Below are positions 20,731-33,941 of a stretch of 64,000 nucleotides of DNA, one piece after another (position 1 is the first letter of the stretch; the number at the start of each line of letters is the position of its first letter). The stretch is from the NCBI RefSeq assembly GCF_031755915.1, contig NC_083387.1, forward strand, positions 1,454,501 to 1,518,500, given 5' to 3'. The notes under the pieces were generated by a model. That model was not told the origin of the DNA, did not search any database, and saw only the letters and a list, made by a program, of their open reading frames with translations. This DNA is from Ziziphus jujuba. Lineage: Eukaryota > Streptophyta > Magnoliopsida > Rosales > Rhamnaceae. A program made the position numbers and the translations under genes.

Positions 20731-23386
20731 TAATTATCAGTTCAATCTCAATCTCTCATTTCAAAATTTAACAATTGGGCGAAACTGAATGGCTTAATTT
20801 CTCGGGTCAAGAAACTCAGAAGTTCAGAGTAAAATGATTTTATATCTGATTTTTTTTTTTTTTTTTTTGGGTGGGCAAGCTCTCATTTTTGCTTTTTAAG
20901 AAAATAAAAAAATGAAAATCAAATGAAGCGAAGCGAATCTTTATGGATCGGGTCCATCAGGAAAAAAATGGATGGTTTTGTCGGGTTAGTGCACTGCCAA
21001 ATGAAAGATACCGTACGACTGAATTATCCTTTTTTTTCTTTTTCTATTATTTATTTGCTATTTAAAATTATCAGCCGTATCAATTATTCTTATAAAAGCC
21101 CGATGAAATTAGAATATAAATCCAATGGGCTTAAAAATTTATCCACTAATATTGGGCTCTTTTGAAAGGGCCTGCAATTCGACTGCTTTGCAACAATTAT
21201 TTAAGGCTTTCGGCCCAAAAAGGTGTATTTTCTGTGCTTGGTCATCCTTCCCTCAAATAGAAGAACGTAAGCACGTTTCAATTAGCAAACGCCGGTAACT
21301 TATAAGGGCATGTCCGAAGAAATTAAAAAAAAAAAAAAAAAAAAGAAAGTAAATCAAGATCGACCATTTAGAAATCAAACAGTACCAGAGGCACAGATCG
21401 TGTTTTTCAATTTTCTGTGTACTGATGACTCCTATCCATTTTATACTCAAATCCTCTATATATATATATATATATCTTTTTCTTTTTTGTTGACAATAAG
21501 ACAGTCCGCTAAAAACACGTAGGGGTAAAGCGGGACAACGTCAAAAAAGGGAATAAATAAATAAAAACTTTGTAAACAGTAATTTTGAAGTCTATTTTGG
21601 GGACAATTTTGAAATATTTTCTAAATCGGCTTCGATGTATCTATAATATTTTGCCACGTAATATCGTAGGGGAGACAAAGATAAACCCGAGCATACAAGT
21701 TTTACCACTCTATTGTAGCACGAAAGATGCCCTACATTCCTTAGTTTGAATTCCCATTGCAACTTTCATATAAATAGTAGGAAAAGTCAAGCAAAACATC
21801 TCTTTCAATAAGATAGCCAACTCCCAAGTGCTCCCAAAAACAGAGCAAAACCCTTGGCCTATCTTTTTCGTGACACTAGTTTTGGACCTCTTTTGCATGT
21901 GAAAAACTTTAAGAATTAAGATCATGTTTTCTTCAACAGTTCATGCAAGCTGTTAATTAGTTGTTCTTATGAACCACTACTTCCCATCTTACTTGTTTAT
22001 TATTTATTAATTGCTCTTATCAATGCAAAAAGCCGGGCCCTGCATTTGATACCATTTGTCTCTTTTGACATAGTTTGAGAAATAAAAATATCAGTTTGCC
22101 AATTTGATAAAACTATATAGCAAGATCCATATACACCATTTGAGCATACTTGCAGGTTGCAATTAATTGAGTCTTCTACGAAAACAGGTAGAGACAGGTA
22201 CCACTAATTTTTGCAAAATTGAAATGAATAACAGAGGAAAACACACAAAGGGAAAGGTTCATTGTTCGGTCCCGAAATCCCAAATAATGGGTCAATCACC
22301 CATGCCCAACAACACAACCCAACACACACCACACCCCCCACCCCAAACACCCTTCCCACCCCCAATCAATATATGCATATATTGCAAGTGGGCGTTTCAG
22401 AAAATACCAAAAAGATCACCAAACTTGGACTCCGTAGGGTGGGTCATATGTAAATTACAAACAGACCACAAGTACCCCAGATGGGTCTAATCACCTTTTT
22501 ATAACATCCCAACTCGACAAATTTGAGGACCCTCACAGCTCACCTAACAAAACATTTCATGTGGGTCAAGCTAATCCATAAGCGATAAAAAGGATTTTCA
22601 TTGGGGTGGTTGTATGGATGCGATGGGATTGAACAAGTGCAATCTGCATCACATAGTATGATATTATAATCAAATCTCGAACTACCGAAATTTAAACTGC
22701 ATTTAAGTCCAAACCTTCATTGGCATAAAATGGAAATAAGATGAAGACTTAAAAAAAAAAAAAAGCAGTTTGTGGTCCAACAAACGGAAAAACCAAAAAC
22801 ACAAGCAGGAACCAAAACCAGGCCCCAGAGCAATGAATCACTCTCACTTAACTAACATGCCAAAACAGAAAAACAACAATTGTCTCATCAACAAACAGCT
22901 TTCTCAAACACTAGCACGTGACTTGCTCACTGTAAAAAAGCTTTTATTAATTATATTGCAAAAACATCCTTAAATTACAAAGGGCAAAATCATACTCAGG
23001 CATTGTTTTCAGTAGATTAAATATACTTCATGCCAGCTCAGCTCATACCATTACAAATCCAGCTCAGAGAGCTCACCACAGGTGATATCTAACATGACGG
23101 AAGAGAAACAGAAGAGAAGATTCTCGAACACAAAGGCTTTGCTTGACTATCGAGGAGACTTCTGAGAATTTGGTAATCATTATAAAGCCCAAAAACAAAT
23201 ATTAAACAAACGTAGCTTAATTTTCCACTGTACAAAATATGACGATAAAAGAAACCTTAAATTACAATTAATCCGACATGCAAAAATAATAAAACATTAA
23301 TTATACAAATTCTTGAAACGATCCATCGATCGATCGATCGATCGGGCACTAGTATATATCTATCTATCTGTCTATCTTCATCTTGT
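20731..23386. other. Intergenic, no supported gene
   Basis: The first 250 bp is the promoter and 5' region of the minus-strand gene 18407-20730, with a T tract at 20851-20868. A poly-A run lies near 21325-21345 and a (TA)n tract near 21458-21474. The C-rich stretch at 22310-22365 (CACACC/CCACCC) and the surrounding frames have no protein resemblance that I recognise. The last 300 bp is the 3' region of the DUF1645 gene and includes a (GATC)n tract at 23325-23344. Confidence 0.5.
23325..23379. repeat. (ATCG)n and (TATC)n microsatellites
   Basis: ATCG repeats five times at 23325-23344, followed within 12 bp by a TATC/TGTC tract to about 23379. Both lie in the 3' flank or UTR of the DUF1645 gene. 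Confidence 0.85.
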
Positions 23387-24607
23387 CTACCTGGAAGAGA
23401 CGGGGTTCAAAGCACGTGTTAGACCATTAAGCGCACCGTATCCTTTAGAACTGAACCCCAGGCATCCAAGAAGTCCCTGCCTGTAAGGCAAGAATGTCCT
23501 CTTCTTCATCTCTTCCGCTTGAGCCCTGTTCGCCGTGTAATGCAACTCGTGCGGGGACAATGGCACCTTTCTCTTTGCGACGCCGTTTTTAGGTTTCCCG
23601 GATATGCCTTTCCTTGTTGAAGCTTGCTTGCTCTGCTTTTTCTTCTTCGTCGTTTTCTGATGCTGATTCTGAGTGTCTGAAGTTGTCTGCGAAGGAAGAG
23701 GAGTTTGAGTTTTTTCTTTGTCTTTAGATGTTGAGAAAGAGATCGTTGACCAGAACTTTTCCTTCCCATTTCCTCGACCTTCGCTTTTACTCCTGTACAA
23801 TATTTCCTTGAGGAATATCCACTTCTTCGAGTTCCTTCCTGAAGATGAAGATCTCGAAGACGACGCCGAACACGACGGTGTCGTTTCCGATGACACCGTT
23901 TCGCTTTGCTTAGTCTCCAGCCCATGCAAATCCAGAATGTTCTCGTCGCCGGCCTCTTTAGCTTTCTCATCATTGCAACCTTCTTCATCTTCTTTGAGCC
24001 ACTGAATGTCTGCGTTTCTCAGAGGAGAGAGAGATCTCGCTTTTCTGTGCAACGATCTACTGCGCAGTTTCAGATCTCTTCCCCTATTCACTGTCCCTTC
24101 GCATTTTTCTACCTCCGACTCATCGTCTTCTTCAACATCCAGATCTAGCAATGGCGCTAAGATCTGAGGCCTCTGCAAGTGCGACGAGAGCTTCATCGGC
24201 CTGATTTTTCCGTTCATAAAAAGCTCATCCGCCGAGCTCATCGATCCAACAGCCACCGAACTATTGGAATTTAGCCGAGAAGAGAACTCAAACTCAAACG
24301 ACGACGAGGCGTCCGGAAAAACCGTCTCTGAAGGAGAATAGGAGTAGGAGGCAGACGGAGCTGAAGACAACATGAAGTGCATGGGGCTGGCCGGTGCGCT
24401 GAAGAAGTAGCCGGTGGTGCAACCGCGACCGGGACTCGAAGGTGCGCTGACGTAAGGGGTGGAGCACGTGGAGTCGAAGTCCTCACTGAAACGGTGCGCC
24501 TCGGTGTTTGCATCTTCGAAGGTTTCGTCTTTAGCGAGAATAAGGGGATCAGAGTCGGAGGAGCAGCCTTGAGTTCCGCCATTGCTAGGGCTCTGGACAA
24601 GATCCAT
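23387..24607 (-). CDS. DUF1645 family protein
   Basis: An intronless frame of 406 residues. The family signatures appear in order: GYFFSAPASPMHF (about 67-79), FEFEFSSRL (about 103-111), SADELFMNGKIRPMKLSSHL (about 125-144) followed by LAPLLDLD, then RDLKLRSRSL and RSLSPLR. A Ser-rich acidic middle and a Lys-rich block (KKKKQSKQ, about 320) suggest nuclear location. The C-terminus is GLTRALNPVSSR. DUF1645 members have been linked to stress tolerance and organ size in rice and Arabidopsis; the biochemical role is unknown. The first ATG is used, with a TATATAAC-like box about 180 bp upstream. A (GA)n tract at 24613-24630 lies in the leader. Confidence 0.92.
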   Translation of the reverse strand: MDLVQSPSNGGTQGCSSDSDPLILAKDETFEDANTEAHRFSEDFDSTCSTPYVSAPSSPGRGCTTGYFFSAPASPMHFMLSSAPSASYSYSPSETVFPDASSSFEFEFSSRLNSNSSVAVGSMSSADELFMNGKIRPMKLSSHLQRPQILAPLLDLDVEEDDESEVEKCEGTVNRGRDLKLRSRSLHRKARSLSPLRNADIQWLKEDEEGCNDEKAKEAGDENILDLHGLETKQSETVSSETTPSCSASSSRSSSSGRNSKKWIFLKEILYRSKSEGRGNGKEKFWSTISFSTSKDKEKTQTPLPSQTTSDTQNQHQKTTKKKKQSKQASTRKGISGKPKNGVAKRKVPLSPHELHYTANRAQAEEMKKRTFLPYRQGLLGCLGFSSKGYGALNGLTRALNPVSSR

Positions 24608-26687
24608 TGTGTGAGAGAGAGAGAGAGAGAAGGAAGTGGGAGGGTGAGACAGTGAATGGCTTATGAGGCACGCAAAGGCGGCAATAATTAAGCAGAGCAG
24701 AGAGGGCAGAGTGGGAGCAGAGCACAGAGGGAAGCTCGGTGAGCGAGGAGAGAGAAAGAGAGAATAGCATGTGATGGAGAGCAGGCGGTTATATGGTGTG
24801 TGTTTGGGTTTTCAAGTTTTTTTAAGAAAATAAATATTGCTTGTTTTATAACGTCGATAGGTTTGTCTTCTTCCGTAGTCCTTAGGATTCTCTGCGAAAT
24901 TACTCTTACACCCATTGGTTTCACTGCCTTTCCCACTCCACTTACTCACATTTACCGTAATGCTACACTCCCTCTGCCTGTACCTCGTGCTCCGTTTTCC
25001 TTGTGGTCGTTAGTTTGTTACGAACTTTGGCGCGCCGGATAAGTAAGCCCAGCACGTTGAGGAGAAATGAGTTTCCAATATTTTATTTATTGCTTACCAA
25101 AAATCATTTATTATATAATTGTGCCTATCATGAATGAAGTAATTATTCTAATCTTTAAATAGTAGAGTACACCCCAAATTTTTCATTCTGGAACAACCTT
25201 TTTATTCCCGATAACAGAGAACCTAGACTCGGTAATAAAACCTTGTCGGACAATAACCAAATTCATATCTCCTATTTTCAATATTCAATAATATTGATTT
25301 ATTATGAAAATTCTTTGGGCTTCACAATGCCCAATGGGTTTTGGTTTTTGGGTTTAGTAGGTGGGAGCCGGAGGGTTCTCATGGGCCAACTGCCCTCCTC
25401 AATCTGGACTCTGTATCCATTTCATTAAAAACCAAAAATAAACCAATCCAATATCCATGCCCATTTGTTCAGTAGTATGGCATTTTATGTGGGTTTATTA
25501 TTATTTTTCTTTTCAAAAAAGTTGCACCGGCAAGTCTTAGCCATCTAATTTACCCAAAAAAGGAAAAAAGTCCTAACCATCTGAACACTAGTTACCAAAT
25601 ATGGTATTCGCATAAAATTGGTAAATAAAGTGGCAGGACTTGTAACTTTCCTCCTCACCAAATATGGTTTTGCATAAAATTGGAATATAAAGTTGCAACT
25701 ACTTGTACCTTTCCTACAAGCATATGCTAGATACCCAAAAAACAAAAACAAAGCACATATGCCTTTCTTTTTTTTTTTTGACTCTGCACATGTGTAAAAG
25801 AACTTCTTCCATTTAGGTAGTGGGATAAGACTTATTCACAAATTAGCAAAGCTTAAAGAAATAAAGTAAGAGGTTATGAAGCACTAGGGAGAGGGAATAA
25901 GTAAGCAGCAATAATATTCTGTGCCAAGTCAAATTAAATCGGTGTGAAAGCATCTGTTTATGCTCTCTATTTATACTATATTCTTGCTTTTGATATTATT
26001 CTTAAAATGCACATTAATATGTTATGACAAATGAAGTGACCATGCATTAGGGAAAAAATAATAGAAGAAAGTGAAATGACCTATTTTTGGTTTATTTTAG
26101 CGATCCAAAGCTGACGTTCCACCTTTTGTTATTTACTTATTTATTGTTTTTATTGAAGCATATAAATTTGCGTATCATGTTAAAAATAGTAATTTTAAAT
26201 ATATCAAATGGTCAATCAAATTATTTATTAAATGTATGTATTATTACTGTATTAATACAACCAATCAAATTATCGATAAGTAGATTTTTAAAAAGATAAA
26301 GGTAATTAAATATAATTTAACCAAATAATAACATATAATATTTTGTTATACTTTTTAGTGGCTTTACCATTACTCCATGTTAAAATCTTTTATTTTTTAA
26401 TTTTTTTAATTCCTCCAAAATCAATCTTAAACAATTTTCAAATTAAGAAAGTTAATCCAGCTAAATTATCCAATATTTCAATGACTCTTCGGCTTAATTA
26501 TGAAGTAGTTTTTTTTTTTTTTTTCCCCTTTTTTTATTTATTTTTATTTTTTAGGAAGAGTATAATTGGTTGGTAAATCCACCTAGACCGGGTGTAGCTG
26601 TACAGAATCACCACCTTTTTGTGCCTTTTCCGGCTTTTTTTCTTCCTAGGTTTATAGAGAAAAAAACGACAGCTGACTTCACGACCC
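24608..26687. other. Divergent intergenic region between the DUF1645 and CTP synthase genes
   Basis: This stretch carries the promoters of both flanking genes. TATA-like sequence for DUF1645 (minus) lies near 24788-24795, following the CT/GA-rich leader 24610-24770. The remainder is AT-rich and, apart from a 63-bp tandem duplication at 25593-25719, holds nothing I can annotate. Confidence 0.5.
25593..25719. repeat. 63-bp tandem duplication
   Basis: Copies at 25593-25656 and 25657-25719 share ACCAAATATGGT, GCATAAAATTGG, ATAAAGT and CTTGTA-CTTTCCT with small changes. No coding content. Confidence 0.75.
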
Positions 26688-26694
26688 TATAAAA
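26688..26694 (+). promoter_or_regulatory. TATA box of the CTP synthase gene
   Basis: TATAAAA sits 101 bp before the ATG at 26789, in CGACCCTATAAAACCAG. The spacing predicts a start site near 26718 and a leader of about 70 bp. Confidence 0.6.
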
Positions 26695-26788
26695 CCAGTG
26701 AGATTGTGGTTTGTTCTCCAACTTCCCGCTCAGAAATTAACACAAACATCTTGTGTACGACAGAGGAAGTTAAAGAGTTGAAGAGAAA

Positions 26789-29700
26789 ATGAAGTACGTG
26801 TTAGTGACAGGAGGTGTTGTGAGTGGGCTGGGCAAAGGTGTTACAGCCAGCAGTATAGGCGTCGTGCTCAAAGGCTGTGGCCTTCGCGTCACCTCCATCA
26901 AAATCGGTTATCTCCCTTTACCTATTGCTTGGTTATTTGCTCTTTGAAACAAATTTTTAGGCTGGCTTTTCCCTTCCATTCATTTAATTTCTGGGTTTAG
27001 TGTTCTGCTTCTGCTTTTGTGTGTGAATCAGTTTGTTTGTCATTTTGGCTTATTGGGTTTTTCTTGAGTGTAAGTATTCACTTGTCTATCCTAGAAAGAA
27101 ACAGAAATAAAAAGAAAACAAAAAACAATACCGTATGCAGATTGTCGGACTATTGGAATTGCTCTCGCTTGGTTTGGTCCTTTCATATTTATTGCAAATA
27201 GTACATTGACGTTTTGTTCTTCCTATGATGGATACGTTTATTTCCTATTTGTGTTTGTTTCTTCATTTACTCACAATGATCTTTTTACTTGTTTAATCAT
27301 TGCTTCTAGATGCTGGGAACAGTCACTGAGTTTTCTTTTGTGTTATTTAGTAATTTGGATTTGTTTTCTGCCTTCTCCAGATCCATACTTAAACACCGAT
27401 GCTGGTACCATGTCTCCATTTGAACACGGGGAAGTTTTTGTTCTTGATGATGGTGGAGAGGTATCCTTCTTTCCCCCATTTCTCGGTACTGCTTATTTTC
27501 ACTCATGAAATAAAATTGGATCGGGAACTTCTACTTTACCATCCTTCTCTTTCTCTACTTCCCTTTATATAAATATTATGGAAGATGTAGATAAAATAAT
27601 TACTATGTTCATTAATTAAGTTTGTCCTAACAGGTTGATTTAGACCTGGGTAATTATGAGCGTTTCCTAGATGTGACGCTTACAAGAGAGAACAACATTA
27701 CCACTGGGAAAATATATAAGGTGCCTTTATTTTTATGAAAAAAGTTGTATCTATCTATTTCTTAATCTATAAGTTGCTTAAATAACCTATCCATTTCATT
27801 TCTAATCAGTCTGTCCTTGAGAAGGAACGGAGAGGTGATTATCTTGGAAAGACTGTTCAGGTAAGAATGCATCTGTAACGGAATCATAATTTCTTATTTT
27901 ACTTGCTTAGTGAAACTACTGGTAACTGGGATCCTGCCATATTTGAGTAAATTCCAGGTGGTTCCACATATCACAGATGCCATCAAGGATTGGATAGAAT
28001 CAGTTGCTGCCATTCCTGTTGATGGAAAGGATGCACCTGCAGATGTTTGTGTGATAGAATTGGGAGGGACTGTGGGTAAAAAATTTCAAAAGCACAGAGA
28101 CGACTGATTTTTTGGAATATTATTTTGGTTTTGGAAAATATATATATATATATATACATATATATTTCTGAACGGAAAAAAAATTTCTGAGTACTTTCTC
28201 CTTTTTTAGGTGACATTGAATCAATGCCATTCATAGAGGCTCTCCGACAATTGTCGTTTTCTGTTGGTAAGGCCTTATGCTATTTATTTAGGGTTTGGTG
28301 AGGAACCTGAGGCTGATTTTCGTTAACGGCCATTTAATTTGTATTTTTTTCATATTTTATTCAGTGATAACTGTTTTATTACTGCTGTAAAATCATAAAG
28401 TCTAGTGAGGAACCTTATTTAGGTTTTTGTAATGAGCCTCGTGGTACAGTTGGATGTCATGTGCAATCTATGGAAATATGGAACCTATGCATAGTTAAAA
28501 CTGAGATTAACAAATTGTTCTCCTATGCTGTTGATATGCACTTTTGTGTTAAGATGTTTCATTATCTTTATAGTTGTTTCTCATGCTGGTTTAATTCTCT
28601 CTTCAGGACAGGATAACTTCTGTCTTATTCATGTGAGCTTAATACCAGTAATTGGTGTGGTTGGAGAGCAAGTAAGTACACGGCCAGTCTTCTATGTTAT
28701 TTATGGATTCTTATCTGTTGACTTATATGTTTATATTTCATTCTCTTCTTTATCATGAATACCATTGTCTCTCTATGCAGAAAACAAAACCTACACAACA
28801 TAGTGTCCGGGAATTGAGAGCATTAGGACTAACTCCTCATCTATTAGCCTGTCGCTCGGCTCAGGTACATTTTCTTACCTGATTGTGCCCTGCATTTATG
28901 CCAGAAAGTCATGACTATGAATACTGATTTCTATATTGAACTATATTTATCTGAATCTTGCTTCTTGACCTTGTATGTGAAAATGAGCTTATTTTCATTT
29001 GTATCTCCTATTCTTACTGAATTGGGTGACGTGGAAGCATATTTTGAAATCTATCTGCTTAAATCTCATGCTTACATGTTTTAGTGGTAGTTTGATGAGC
29101 CTACAGTGAAATTGCTTTGGTGAATGTATTGCAGCCTTTATTGGAGAATACCAAGGATAAACTTTCTCGGTTTTGTCATGTTCCAGTAAGTTGGTGCTGA
29201 ATGTATTGCAGCCTTTCTGATTTTTTAACTTAAATACTGAATTGCCGATTTTATATTTTCTTTATGATCTCTCACAGGCTGGTAATATTCTTAATATCCA
29301 TGATGTTCCAAACATTTGGCACATTCCTCTCTTACTTAGGGTGCGTTAAGTAAGATATCTTTATTTCCTGGGAGGCTTAAATGTGGATCTTATATTTTAT
29401 TTAGCATTATTGTTATTTTAATGCTTGTGGCATGTCTTGATGTTCAGAATCAAAATGCACATACTACAATTCTCAAACAGCTAGACTTGCTCAGGTATGT
29501 GTTCTTTAGCTTTTTTCACATTCAAGGAGAGATTTTGATGCCAGAGTGCTAATACAAAAGTCAATTTTTGAAATTACTTTAATCTAGTAGGCATGCTGTA
29601 CGTTAATTCTGCTTAATTTCAATAAATTTTGTCAGAAATTTAGGTATTTTTGTCTTTCCCCTTTCTTTCTAATGACTGTAAGAATGGATGTTATCTTACA

Positions 29701-32645
29701 TATATAGTTAGTTATGGTGTTTACAATTGCTAGCTGTAGAACTAAATGCATCAGTCAGCTAGAGACATACAGAACGCAGGAATGTTTTTTTAAAATTTTT
29801 TGGTAAATCAGAATGCAAGACTGTTGACCGTGTGGAATTATTGATAAAACTTTCTTTCAGCATTGCTACACCTCCTCATTTACAAGAATGGACTGAGATG
29901 GCGGAGACTTATGATAACCTTACCAATTCAGTTAGTGTTGTTGTAATCAATATGATGAATTTTTATTTATTTATTTTTCCTTTTCTTTTTTCTTTTAATA
30001 TGGTTCTGGTTTGATTATGAAATGAAAGTTTGCTGTTATATGCAGGTTAGGATTGCCATGGTGGGGAAGTATGTTGGTCTTCCAGATTCATATCTGTCTG
30101 TTGTGAAGGTGCCACATGTGCTTTAACCATTTTGTTTTTCTATTTAGTGAAAATATGGTGTTGATCATTTTTTTTTTATTTCTTTTTGTTGATTTAACAA
30201 ATTTGGCAATCAAGTAGTTAATTAAAATGTATACTTTGATACACATAAGATACATAGACAGGATCGTTCGTGTCTGCCATGTTGGAGTATTTAAGATATT
30301 TGTTTAATTCCAATGCTTCTTTCTAGAATATCACATCTATGTTATAACTGCAGGATGATGCCTAATCTGATTGAATGTTTTGATGTAATTTTTGTTCTCA
30401 AAATATTTGGTTCTCCGCTTCTCTGGGCATAAATGCTAGTTTGAAATCTTATTGCAGGCCCTTCTGCATGCTTGTATAGCTTGTTCTCTAAAGCCATCAA
30501 TTGACTGGATTGCAGCTTCTGATCTGGAAGATGATAGTGCCACATCGGTACTGCTTACAAGTTGCATTGCATTTAAATAGGATTTGGGTATAGATTTCTG
30601 TGACACTATATCTTATCTAGAAGTATTTCTTTCTTATACAGACACCAGAAGCACATGCCTCTGCTTGGGAAACTTTGAGGGTAAGCTGAACAGTTTTGTT
30701 TTATGATGCTGAACTTCCCTTTAAATTGAATGGTTCTTATCTTCTATACCAACAACAGAGTATTATCATTCTATACGTAATCTTGTTTTTTCTTTGGATA
30801 TGATATGGTTGTTGATTCATTTGATCAATTTGGATATGATATGATTGTTGAACACTTTGTTCGGTTTATTGAGCTCTTTATAGAACATGACCATGCAGAA
30901 CAATGGATACCAAGTTACCATATTCCGGCTGTTTTTATTTTCATTTATTTGTTTTTTTTTTTTTTTCAAAGAACCCCTTAGAGAAGGGCAATGCACTTAA
31001 TAATAATGGTGGAGTTGCAAGGCTGCTAAAGTTTTCCTGTAGGACTTGGTATTGTTTTGAATGTTCTACTTTTGCAGAATGCAGCATGTGTCTTGGTTCC
31101 TGGTGGGTTTGGAGATCGCGGTGTAGGAGGTATGATATTGGCTGCAAAGTATGCCAGAGAGAACAAGGTTCCTTATCTTGGGATTTGCTTGGGCATGCAG
31201 ATTTCTGTGATTGAGTTTGCTAGATCTGTAAGTTACATTTCCTTTCAACATTCTTATATGTTTTTCAAATCATAAATAGCACTATGTAAATTACTTGTTT
31301 CAGGTTTTGGGCTTGGAAAGGGCAGATAGTACTGAGTTCGATGGAGCAACACCTAACCCTGTTGTAATATTCATGCCTGAGGTACAAATTCATTTGTTTC
31401 CTCCTTATGGATTTCATAGATCTGCTAGATGTGGTACATGATGTTGTCATTTCATAGGGTTCAAGAACACATATGGGTAGCACAATGAGACTAGGATCTC
31501 GAAGAACGCTCTTCCAGACGCCTGATTGTGTTACTTCAAAGTTGTATGTAGTTTATCTGTTTCTCTACTTTAAAGTAAACGGCAGCCCGCCACCTGCAAA
31601 TTCAAAATGTTCATTCTTTAAACTCCATGCAAGTTTTCTGTAAAATGGATGCATGTATGTTTCTTGTCAACTTTGATGGTATGGGACATGCGGACATTGC
31701 TAGTCCACATTGGTTATTTAAAGTGCTGCAGATAAGCAATATGAACCTGGATTATTTGCTTACTGGTGGTTTTCCAAAAACTGTACCTTCTGGAAAATTA
31801 TTGAAGTTCAGCCAGATTGAGATATCTAGATTAGTTCTGTTCCTGCCATAGGCAGTCCTTAGTGACATGTCAGTTATGTGATATAAGATACTGCTCATAT
31901 CAAACGAAGTCCAACAGATCTCAACTTGGGTTTTTTTTTCCACACTTTAGATTAAGTTTACTGTTTGTTTGTTAGCATACTTTATGCGTGCTTATGTTTA
32001 TACCTTTTTTCTAATTGTTAGGTATGAAAATTCAGAGTATGTGGATGAACGGCATCGACACAGATATGAGGTTAGTTGTGAAATCTGATTTAAGTGGGAA
32101 AATGGTCTTTGAAAGGCATATTTTTTTTCAGATGGACATGACCTAATATGTTCGTTCTTGTGTGCTTCAGGTAAACCCGGATGTTATTGGACAACTTGAA
32201 GATGCTGGCCTAAAATTTGTGGGAACGGATGAAAGTGGAAAACGAATGGAGGTGGGTCTCCCCTTAGAATGATGCTTGGCTGGTCTTGAGTTCTTTGAGC
32301 TTGAGGAATTGTTATACATTACGTGGTTGTATTGCCTAAGTTACATAGAACAGCAGATTCAGATAGGCAATAACTGAACTCCTTGTTTTCCTACAGATTT
32401 TGGAGCTTCCAGGCCATCCATATTATGTAGGAGTGCAATTTCATCCAGAATTTAAGTCGCGACCAGGGAGGCCCTCAGCTCTATTCTTAGGTACTTATTG
32501 GCCAACAAAAACAATTGGGAACTGTAAATCGAGTAATGTTTGCTTCGCATCCAACATTTCTGATTTTGCAATTGCAGGTCTTATACTGGCAGCAACAGGG
32601 AAGTTGGAATCATATCTCAACAGGCATCAAAATGGAAGTAAATAG
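26789..32645 (+). CDS. CTP synthase
   Basis: It converts UTP to CTP using ATP and glutamine in the cytosol (pyrimidine synthesis). Twenty-two GT-AG exons give 562 codons: 26789-26906, 27381-27460, 27634-27720, 27810-27860, 27958-28075, 28210-28266, 28607-28671, 28781-28864, 29135-29185, 29278-29340, 29448-29494, 29861-29930, 30046-30108, 30458-30547, 30642-30680, 31078-31227, 31304-31381, 31458-31543, 32022-32070, 32171-32251, 32397-32490, 32578-32645. The synthetase domain starts [20 protein letters not shown] (P-loop) and contains [20 protein letters not shown]. The class I glutaminase domain has [14 protein letters not shown], the nucleophile Cys in LGICLGMQ, and the His-x-Glu pair in VQFHPEF. 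Length and motifs are normal and there is no lesion. Confidence 0.97.
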
Positions 32646-33386
32646 CATCTCTGTCTATCCCTTAGGAATTAGCATATTCTTTATAGGGTAGACCATAAGA
32701 AGATAAAATGTTGGGAAGAACTCGGATAATTTTGTGTGAGGAATTTTGCTTTTTGCTTTGTTCAACCTTCAATGAACAGATACGGGAGCCGATGCATAAT
32801 GGAGGGTTAATATACGGGGTTTACAAAGTAGACCCCTAATTTGGAACTAATTTCTTCATCTGCTTTATAAGCTTTACTCTGATTCTGTCTTGTAGAAAAG
32901 TTCACGGTCAACAACATTAAGTTCTTTATCTGGTTATTTTTCATGCTTTTGGAGTGACTACAGAGAGTTGTTGTCATTTAATTTCTTTTATTTATTTATT
33001 ATTTTTAAGTATATCTTGTCATATTTGCTATGACGTTGTTGGACTTTATTCTATATTTTTTGTCGAGCTATCAAGAACTTGCTGCACTTCGTTTTGCAGC
33101 AATGATCTAAAGGATTTTCTTTTCTTTATCCGATCATTTTCTCTTTCAATTCTCTCATCCAAGATAATAGAAGTTCACAAATCATATTTGCGAGAAAATA
33201 ATAAATTTTACGAATCAAATTGTACTGCCGCTTTTTTATTTCTATAATCAAATTGTATAAACTCGAAACTCGATCGAAGCTTCCGGTATCTACAAACGCC
33301 GCAATGCCTCTAGTACAAAATAAACAATAAAAAAGATTGAAAAACTTGGAAGAAAAGAGAGAGAATCGCATCAAAAGAAAGAACGA
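32646..33386. other. Convergent 3' intergenic spacer
   Basis: Between the CTP synthase stop and the stop of the minus-strand DUF761 gene. AT-rich 3' UTR-type sequence with no coding signal. Confidence 0.5.
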
Positions 33387-33941
33387 TCAGCTTGAGCCTC
33401 TGTTTAACATCTCATTATACTGTAAATACGAAATCTGTCTTTGCAGCTTCATTTGCTCGTAGAATTTAGCTATGAACTCCTCGGCCCTCATATCGATACT
33501 CTCTTCGCCATACGATGCCATTTCATCTCCTTCCTCATCATCTCCAGCAGTGACCTTTAGGAAACTCTTCCTCCCACTGTCATAGTACATCTGGCTATAA
33601 GCTCCGTCATTGTCGTCGGCGTCATCGCGGCCATCGAAATCATAGTCGAAATCAACTTGAGGGGTAGTGAAGCAAGGAATGTGAGGCAAATGGAAGCGCA
33701 TTGAGTTAGGACGGTGCATCTTGACGTGGAAAATGGGAGTCTCGTCGAAGGAGAGCTGTCGCTCGCCGTAATGGATGTTGTCGCTCTGGTTTGCATTGCC
33801 GAGGTTCTTTATGAACTTAGGCACCACCCTCAGTTCCATCATCAGCCTGCGCTTGAACACCCCTCCTTTGCGAGCCCATAACAATGCTAGACGAACGATG
33901 TTCCATGCTCTACGAGAAACGTCGTCGTTTTGCTTCCACAT
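33387..33941 (-). CDS. DUF761 (cotton fibre expressed-type) protein
   Basis: An intronless frame of 184 residues starting MWKQNDDVSRRAWNIVRLAL. An upstream in-frame ATG at 34001 exists, but the codons between come from a (TA)n tract (YIYIYIY), so the start at 33941 is preferred. The C-terminal DUF761 motif SIDMRAEEFIAKFYEQMKLQ (about 151-170) is intact. The middle has an acidic, Asp-rich stretch (FDYDFDGRDDADDNDGAYSQ). The N-terminal amphipathic segment RAWNIVRLALLWARKGGVFK is typical of the family. Function is unknown; family members are small, often stress- or growth-responsive. Confidence 0.88.
   Translation of the reverse strand: MWKQNDDVSRRAWNIVRLALLWARKGGVFKRRLMMELRVVPKFIKNLGNANQSDNIHYGERQLSFDETPIFHVKMHRPNSMRFHLPHIPCFTTPQVDFDYDFDGRDDADDNDGAYSQMYYDSGRKSFLKVTAGDDEEGDEMASYGEESIDMRAEEFIAKFYEQMKLQRQISYLQYNEMLNRGSS

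Noticed and set aside
23506..24600. Long overlapping frames (160 and 109 aa) in the DUF1645 region
   Set aside because: Off-frame shadows of the 406-residue DUF1645 protein; Arg- or Pro-rich composition without family motifs.
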